A stretch of 64,000 nucleotides of DNA from Ruminococcus sp. (lineage in GTDB: Bacteria; Bacillota; Clostridia; Oscillospirales; Acutalibacteraceae): contig JAFRDE010000044.1 in NCBI GenBank assembly GCA_017403985.1, positions 1 through 64,000 on the forward strand, in the 5' to 3' direction. Below, piece after piece: positions 59,123-64,000 of this stretch. Within the stretch, counting starts at the first letter, position 1; every line of letters begins with the position of its first letter. Position numbers and translations under genes: made by a program. Below the pieces are notes generated by a model. It searched no databases and was not told the origin of the DNA. It saw only the letters and a program-made list of their open reading frames with translations.

Positions 59123-60658
59123 TTATTTGGTATCTGCGCTTTTCTTGCTTCTTCCTTTATTGAGAAGATAAACGCTTACCGTCATAAGTGCCAACAGTGC
59201 GAATACAACGGCAATAACATTGGGTAATGTATTGCCCTCACCGCCAGTTTGGGGAAGGATCGTCTTCGTATTTGTAACCGAAACAACAGCAACGCCGTTT
59301 TTGGGAGCGGAAGTAACATAGGTATTGTTGATAAAAGAATTGCCGTATGTTACATCGATCTTAACAGGATTATTGCCTGCGCCGATAATTTCTGTATAGC
59401 GATTATAGCCTGTAGGCGCTTTTGTTTCTTTGATAAAGTATCTTCCGCTCTGTAGCTTCATTTCTTCTTTATCAGAGTTGTAGAACTTAACAACGCCATC
59501 TTTATCCGAGGTTCCCGTTGCAATAGCGTTCTTTTCATCAGCGGCGTCAGCCTCAGTCTTATAAAGAGCAAAGTCAGCACCCGCGAGCGGCGCGCCCTTC
59601 TCGTCAAGCTTGTTGACTTGAAGACCATATGTATATACATATACCGTATTACCCTCTACAGTAGATGAAACGCCAGTCTTATTCGCATATGTGAGGGAAG
59701 TAGCTTCATTCGGATTACCCTCAATTGTCGTAACAGCATACTTGTTAAGAACCGCAGAGTAAGTCACTGAAACCTTAGACGCTTTATAAAAATCATCTTT
59801 CGCTAAGATAGCAGGGGTCAGTGAAACAGTGAAGAGTGTATCAGAGCCTTCGGAAGCGGTAATATCAACAGCGTAGTCATCTTTGGACTTCAACGCCGGA
59901 GAAGCAGTGCCGTCCTCACCGATCAGCTTAACTTCAAAGCTGTTGTTATCAAGGGTCAGACCCTTTGACATTTTATCGGAAATCACGTATGAAGACAGTT
60001 TAAAATCATGTGTTGCTACTTCCTGAGATAAGCCCATAGTATCGGTACGAATCTCAAAGTTGACCGTATCGCCAAGTGATACATCGGTGTAATTTACGTT
60101 ACCCTGCGTACTGTTTGTAATGATCTTTTCAATTCCCGGCTCGGATTCATTTACTTTTGCGGCAAGAGCGATTGTATCGCCGAGTTCATAAACCCAACCA
60201 TCTTCCGATGTATAATACGGAAGAGCAAAGACAGAATTTGTAACAGACTTTACATTTGCGGGATAGTTAGTTGCTCTAACGTAATAAATTCCCTGTGACA
60301 AATCTGTGAAGACTTTTTGAGCGCCGTCATTGGCAACTTTGTAAGTACCGGCAGACGAAGCGCCCGCAAGAGAAGAATCCGCGTCTAACGCCGTTAAAAG
60401 CGCTTCTGTATCGCCCGCAGTAACAGCGTCGGAAATGCTTGTCACCAGACTGTTATACTTTGTCTGATAAGGCGAAGTGGTCGTTACAAGGTCTGCGACC
60501 TTGTAAACTGTGAATTCGTAGCCGGGTTTTGAACACGCGACAGTGAACGAGACCTTCTGAGCGGTATCAAGTGCAGTGTTTGCCGCAGACACCGCAGGGA
60601 TGGAGGCTGCCAGAATCATAACAATAACAAGCAGCATGGCGAATAATTTCTTCTTCAT
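59123..60658 (-). CDS. LPXTG major pilin, SpaH/EbpB-like
   Basis: 511 residues from ATG 60658. Signal peptide (MKKKLFAMLLVIVMILAAS...SAA), three Ig-like CnaA/CnaB-type domains with an E-box (YFIKETKAPTGY, near 440), and a sorting signal LPQTG followed by a membrane helix and basic tail. It should form isopeptide-stabilised pili assembled by the neighbouring sortase. It gives the ICE donor an adhesive surface. Confidence 0.92.
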   Translation of the reverse strand: MKKKLFAMLLVIVMILAASIPAVSAANTALDTAQKVSFTVACSKPGYEFTVYKVADLVTTTSPYQTKYNSLVTSISDAVTAGDTEALLTALDADSSLAGASSAGTYKVANDGAQKVFTDLSQGIYYVRATNYPANVKSVTNSVFALPYYTSEDGWVYELGDTIALAAKVNESEPGIEKIITNSTQGNVNYTDVSLGDTVNFEIRTDTMGLSQEVATHDFKLSSYVISDKMSKGLTLDNNSFEVKLIGEDGTASPALKSKDDYAVDITASEGSDTLFTVSLTPAILAKDDFYKASKVSVTYSAVLNKYAVTTIEGNPNEATSLTYANKTGVSSTVEGNTVYVYTYGLQVNKLDEKGAPLAGADFALYKTEADAADEKNAIATGTSDKDGVVKFYNSDKEEMKLQSGRYFIKETKAPTGYNRYTEIIGAGNNPVKIDVTYGNSFINNTYVTSAPKNGVAVVSVTNTKTILPQTGGEGNTLPNVIAVVFALLALMTVSVYLLNKGRSKKSADTK

Positions 60659-60747
60659 TTTAATAATCATCCTTTCATAAAATTATTTTCTTCTGAATAT
60701 AAAAAACACCGCAGTACTTAAGCACTACGGCGCATGAAGAAGCGAAT

Positions 60748-60766
60748 GTGTCCCTTCGGGGGACAA
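60748..60766. repeat. TGTCCC-type palindrome, copy 8
   Basis: TGTGTCCCTTCGGGGGACA, between the pilin and lipoprotein genes, 66 bases after the lipoprotein stop. Confidence 0.75.
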
Positions 60767-60831
60767 ATTAAAAGCAGAGATCCATCTACATAAATCTCTG
60801 CTTAGTTATAATACGGTTTCTGTTTTACAAA

Positions 60832-61638
60832 TTAATAATAGCCCGCTTCACGAATGACTTTCTTTTCCGTCCACGCTTCTTTGATCACAATGGTCTCCCA
60901 GTGACCTTTCTCGGGAACGTCAACGGTATGGCTACCGATTTGAACTTTTTTAGTTGTATTGCGGTAGCTCCAACAAGTATCTTCGTTCGCTTTAAAATGA
61001 TCCATAAGGTTATATGTAATATCCGCACCGCACTGGTTGCAGATCGTAATGCTTTGGTATTCGAAATCCGGTACCTCATACGAATAGGCTTCCTCTATGA
61101 CCCACTCTTCTTTTGTTTCGGCGGGATGTTCGATAAACTCATATTCAGCCTCATGCCAAGTCTTAGAGGCTGTAGAGCCCGAGGGCTTAGAGGAAGAAGA
61201 ACCACCGGAGGAACGAGAATAAGCGGAACCGCCAGAAGGCTGGGAAGAAATGGAACTGCCGGAAGAACGGGAAGACGAAGATCCGCCGGAGGATGTGGAA
61301 GAAGCGGAACCGCTATTAGAGCTGCCCGATCTGTCTGTCTTGGCTTCTGTAGCAGCAGTGTTTGTCTTCCCTGTGTTCTTCTCTGTTGGAGAAGAATTGT
61401 TGTCAACTTCGGTAGGTGCGGTTTCTTGTTTCTCGGTACCGTTAGGATGATCTTTACTCAAGGTCTCAGACGGAAGCGTGGAATCGGTCGTTTGTGCGGA
61501 ATCCGGTGTTGCAGAAACGACAACCGCTTCATCGTCTGTAGCCGTTTCCTTATCGTTTCCGCAGCCCGTCAACAGGATGACAGAGAGTAATAATGATAAG
61601 GCTAATAATAATCCGAGCAATCTTTTACTGGTTTTCAT
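60832..61638 (-). CDS. Lipoprotein with Ser-rich stalk and Cys/His C-terminal domain
   Basis: 268 residues: lipobox LLTGCG near 25, a long Ser/Gly/Thr-rich stalk (about 40-160), then a folded C-terminus with ITICNQCGADITYNLMDHF and DTCWSY, a possible four-ligand metal site, followed by a repeated W-E-x-I-V-I-K-E-A-W motif. An extracellular zinc-finger-like head on a flexible tether is unusual. Its place between adhesin and pilin genes suggests a role in contact with recipient cells. Confidence 0.72.
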   Translation of the reverse strand: MKTSKRLLGLLLALSLLLSVILLTGCGNDKETATDDEAVVVSATPDSAQTTDSTLPSETLSKDHPNGTEKQETAPTEVDNNSSPTEKNTGKTNTAATEAKTDRSGSSNSGSASSTSSGGSSSSRSSGSSISSQPSGGSAYSRSSGGSSSSKPSGSTASKTWHEAEYEFIEHPAETKEEWVIEEAYSYEVPDFEYQSITICNQCGADITYNLMDHFKANEDTCWSYRNTTKKVQIGSHTVDVPEKGHWETIVIKEAWTEKKVIREAGYY

Positions 61639-61863
61639 GTAATCTTTTCCTTTCTTAGCAAATAGCTGTTATCTTTCGGCTAACAAAACAAAATGAAGCC
61701 AAAAACCAACTTCACTTTGACAATTTAGGGTTAGCTTGCTTTCATTATATCGGAACATCATACCCATAAACGGGACTTTGAACACTTGGGCGTAAACATT
61801 TAATTATTTTAAATCCATTTATATGAATTGTCAACGATATCAAATTTGTTTACACTCCTGTCA

Positions 61864-61901
61864 GCAGAGAGGGTTCACGGCTTTTACCGTGCCCTCTCTG
61901 C
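61864..61901. other. Strong hairpin between adhesin and lipoprotein genes
   Basis: GCAGAGAGGG pairs with CCCTCTCTGC and CACGG with CCGTG inside. No U tract on the minus strand; it may be an RNA processing or stability element. Confidence 0.6.
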
Positions 61902-61925
61902 AAAAGGATTGAAAATACAGCAATT

Positions 61926-64000
61926 TTATTCTTGTTTCTTCTGCTTTCTCTTTTTCGAGACAACTACCGCAAGTATGATCGCCACAGCTACGACGGCAGT
62001 TCCTATCGCAATCGCATAGAACACTGTATTGCCGACGCCGCCAGTATTATACATCACGGCTCTGTGATTACTGACAGACACAAGCTGTTCGGAAATAACG
62101 TCATCTTCCTCGATCAGTGAGAAAGGAATCGGATCGGAATAAGGCATATAGCCTTCGGCGGTTTCCAGTTCCTCAAACACATAATCTCCAACAGGCAGTC
62201 CTTCAATTTGTATGAGTCCATCAACGTCGGTTACATACTCAACCTCGTTCCCATCAGGATCAAAAACATATGTACCGTCAATCAAGCTGCACGTGATCAG
62301 CATTTCATCCGATTCACGGTACAGCTTGAATTTTACGTTAGCAAGCGGCTGTCCGGTTTCATCAACCTTGCTCATAGTAACTTTGCCCGTCTTCAATACG
62401 TTAATCACAGAGAAATACGGGATCGAATCACCGGGCTGGGTGTTCTCCGATATTGTACTGGTATAGTTGTTTACATCTGTTTCGAGAACAGAGTATTTGA
62501 TCAACTTACCATGATCATAATACTTATTAAGATTTTCGAAAGAAAACTTCCAATTCTTAGAAGCGTCTGTTTTGACCGTCCGATACGATGTGCCGTTCAT
62601 CAATAAGGTGATAGTGATTTCTCCCGGACGAAGACCAAATTGATCGTCATAGTCATCCCATATTTTCTTTCCGTCAATCGTAATCTTCTCGGGAGTAGAT
62701 GTATTGGTAAACTTGACCTCATAGTTGTGAGTAGTTACATTCCACTCGTCTGTTTCGGTAGAAACTTCAACCAGATCGCCCCCTGTTGACTTGTAACCGG
62801 GTACGTTACTTTCTTTGACAGAATAGGTGTAATAGTGAATATCATTATCCGCAAGAAGATCACCGTAACCCTCAGGCAAATTGAGGAACTCAAAACGCCA
62901 GTCCTGCGTTTCATCGGTAACATAGCTGTCGATAACTTCACCATTTCTCAAGAGATCAATTGTGAGGCTTTTGGGACGCTTACCGTCTCGATCGTCATCA
63001 TCTTCCCATTTCTTGACGCCGGAGATATTCACGATACCCGCTCTCGGTTCACGGATAACAGGAGCGTTATAGGTATCAACCTTGTCAAGATCGCCTTCGG
63101 ACGTGATCTGCTGAATATAAGCGTCGGTACTGAGCTTGTACCCGATCGGCGCTTTTGATTCCTTGATATAAACAGTTCCAAGCGGCAATACCGGATTTGG
63201 GTTGCCGAGGCTGTCATAATAGAATTCATCACCGGAAACTAAATAGTCATCCAACAATCCAGTGTAGCCGTCCGCGTCTGTTCTGACTACCCAAGTTCTA
63301 TCCGGCTGAGAAGAAAGACATTCCTCTTCTGTTGAGAAATAATCTCGGTAGTATTTTACAGTAAATTCTGCGCCTTCAATCCGCTTTCCGACAGCTCCCG
63401 TCTGCTCGTCTTCTTTTTTCAGAAGGATTCGCACAGGGTCGTTCTGCGGGGGGTTGAACATTTCTACCATGTTGACTGCTTCTTCATCGGCGCTGACATT
63501 CAACTCGCCGATTTCATCCGACAGCGCATAACCGGAAGGAGCAACAATCTCACGGACATAGTATGTTTTACCGGATTCACCCGGATCTGGCAGATCGGAA
63601 ATATACGCTACGCCGTTTTCGTCTGTTTCGAGATTCGTCATAAACGGATTAATATCGTTAACTGCGTCCGCTTCGTTCTCATACAGATTGAATTTTGCTC
63701 CTTGAAGCGTGTAGCAACTGTTGCCGTCCGTCATTTCGGGATCAGAAGATTTCTTGATGATTCTCGCGCTGACCGTACCCTCAGGTTCGTCAAAAACACG
63801 CAGAATGAAAGGATCATCCCGAGTGTTATCCTTAGTCAAGTTGACTGTATAAACTGTTTCATCCAATTTATAGCCGCTTTGTTCCAGTTCCTCGTTGTTA
63901 AACTCCTTGACATAATAGGTACCGATACCGAGATTACGGATAGTCTCATTAGATCCATCATAGGAGAAACCTGTTCCGTCTTCGCTCAGTTCAATATAAC
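61926..64000 (-). CDS. Large CnaB-repeat surface adhesin (5' end outside window)
   Basis: At least 691 residues; the frame stays open to the right edge, so the N-terminus and signal peptide are not seen. It has at least five SpaA/CnaB-type repeats (e.g. VKKWEDDDDRDGKRPKSLTI, IDGKKIWDDYDDQFGLRP, VDETGQPLANVKFKLY), with E-box segments YYVREIVAPSGY and YIKESKAPIGY. The C-terminus has the sorting-like stretch MYNTGGVGN, a membrane helix and KKRKQKK. This is MYNTG rather than LPXTG. It is the largest surface protein of the element and probably a minor or tip pilin, or a wall-anchored adhesin. Confidence 0.88.
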   Translation of the reverse strand, partial: YIELSEDGTGFSYDGSNETIRNLGIGTYYVKEFNNEELEQSGYKLDETVYTVNLTKDNTRDDPFILRVFDEPEGTVSARIIKKSSDPEMTDGNSCYTLQGAKFNLYENEADAVNDINPFMTNLETDENGVAYISDLPDPGESGKTYYVREIVAPSGYALSDEIGELNVSADEEAVNMVEMFNPPQNDPVRILLKKEDEQTGAVGKRIEGAEFTVKYYRDYFSTEEECLSSQPDRTWVVRTDADGYTGLLDDYLVSGDEFYYDSLGNPNPVLPLGTVYIKESKAPIGYKLSTDAYIQQITSEGDLDKVDTYNAPVIREPRAGIVNISGVKKWEDDDDRDGKRPKSLTIDLLRNGEVIDSYVTDETQDWRFEFLNLPEGYGDLLADNDIHYYTYSVKESNVPGYKSTGGDLVEVSTETDEWNVTTHNYEVKFTNTSTPEKITIDGKKIWDDYDDQFGLRPGEITITLLMNGTSYRTVKTDASKNWKFSFENLNKYYDHGKLIKYSVLETDVNNYTSTISENTQPGDSIPYFSVINVLKTGKVTMSKVDETGQPLANVKFKLYRESDEMLITCSLIDGTYVFDPDGNEVEYVTDVDGLIQIEGLPVGDYVFEELETAEGYMPYSDPIPFSLIEEDDVISEQLVSVSNHRAVMYNTGGVGNTVFYAIAIGTAVVAVAIILAVVVSKKRKQKKQE

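Larger units (their letters stand above)
35317..64000. mobile_element. Integrative conjugative element (left part; right end outside window)
   Basis: From the tRNA-Val 3' end onward the genes are those of a conjugative element: SSB, Rep-like protein, VirD4, TOPRIM protein, relaxase, CHAP hydrolase, VirB4 and small membrane components, with addiction modules and adhesins. Almost all are on the minus strand. No integrase, excisionase or right attachment site is visible, so the extent to the right and the exact left boundary are not fixed by this window. Confidence 0.8.

Noticed and set aside
61717-61749. Plus-strand promoter TTGACA near 61.7 kb
   Set aside because: No plus-strand gene follows, and the spacing to the next AT-rich hexamer is too long.

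Overview
The window looks like a chromosome segment of a gut-type Clostridia (Ruminococcus/Oscillospiraceae-like Bacillota) carrying an integrative conjugative element (ICE). The taxon is inferred from gene content: a cellulosome-style dockerin protein, a GH36/GH32/GH13 sugar locus with Msm-type ABC transport, a COG4880-type beta-propeller protein beside an ECF sigma factor, and a Tn1549-like conjugation module. No rRNA or marker gene is present, so the taxon is not proven. Bases 1 to about 35.3 kb are fairly GC-rich core DNA. From the 3' end of tRNA-Val (35.3 kb) onward the sequence is more AT-rich and has mobile-element gene content.

Core region. At 0-2.3 kb lie an ECF sigma factor with the start of a downstream partner, tRNA-Arg(CCG), a DUF5658-like membrane protein, a tRNA-Thr(TGT)/tRNA-Tyr(GTA) pair, and a duplicated, palindrome-flanked 3' segment of tRNA-Tyr next to a truncated secreted-protein gene. 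At 2.4-13.8 kb is a sucrose/fructo-oligosaccharide regulon: substrate-binding lipoprotein, two permeases, a DUF624 protein, GH32, MsmK-like ATPase, fructokinase and an amylosucrase-like GH13, controlled by a divergent LacI regulator with visible palindromic operators. Two paralogous two-gene cassettes (13.8-16.4 and 26.1-28.6 kb) each couple an unusual metallophosphoesterase to a cytosolic BMP-like binding protein. Between them are a GH36 alpha-galactosidase with a divergent esterase, a small dockerin/lipoprotein locus, a glycosyltransferase, and an ECF sigma factor with its membrane beta-propeller protein. At 29-35 kb is a fructose PTS operon: fruR, fruK, fruA, an HPr lacking Ser46, and ptsI.

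ICE region (35.3 kb to the right edge, not closed in the window). Nearly all genes are on the minus strand. The left end is dense in small regulatory and addiction units: a candidate ~165-nt ncRNA, a type I toxin-antitoxin pair, a HicB-like protein, RelBE, a type III ToxIN system, SSB and several small unknown proteins separated by a repeated leader that carries the ribosome-binding site. Then come a Rep-like protein with internal iteron-like repeats, VirD4, a TOPRIM protein, sortase, a relaxase fused to Sel1 repeats, an RHH accessory protein, a lipoprotein, a CHAP hydrolase, VirB4, VirB3-, VirB6- and VirB2-like proteins, a second sortase, an LPQTG pilin, a lipoprotein and a large CnaB-repeat adhesin cut by the window edge. 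The element therefore combines a type IV secretion apparatus with a sortase-assembled pilus. A palindromic TGTCCC...GGGACA hairpin recurs at least eight times in the element, mostly just 3' of stop codons. No integrase is visible, so it must lie beyond the right edge or be absent.
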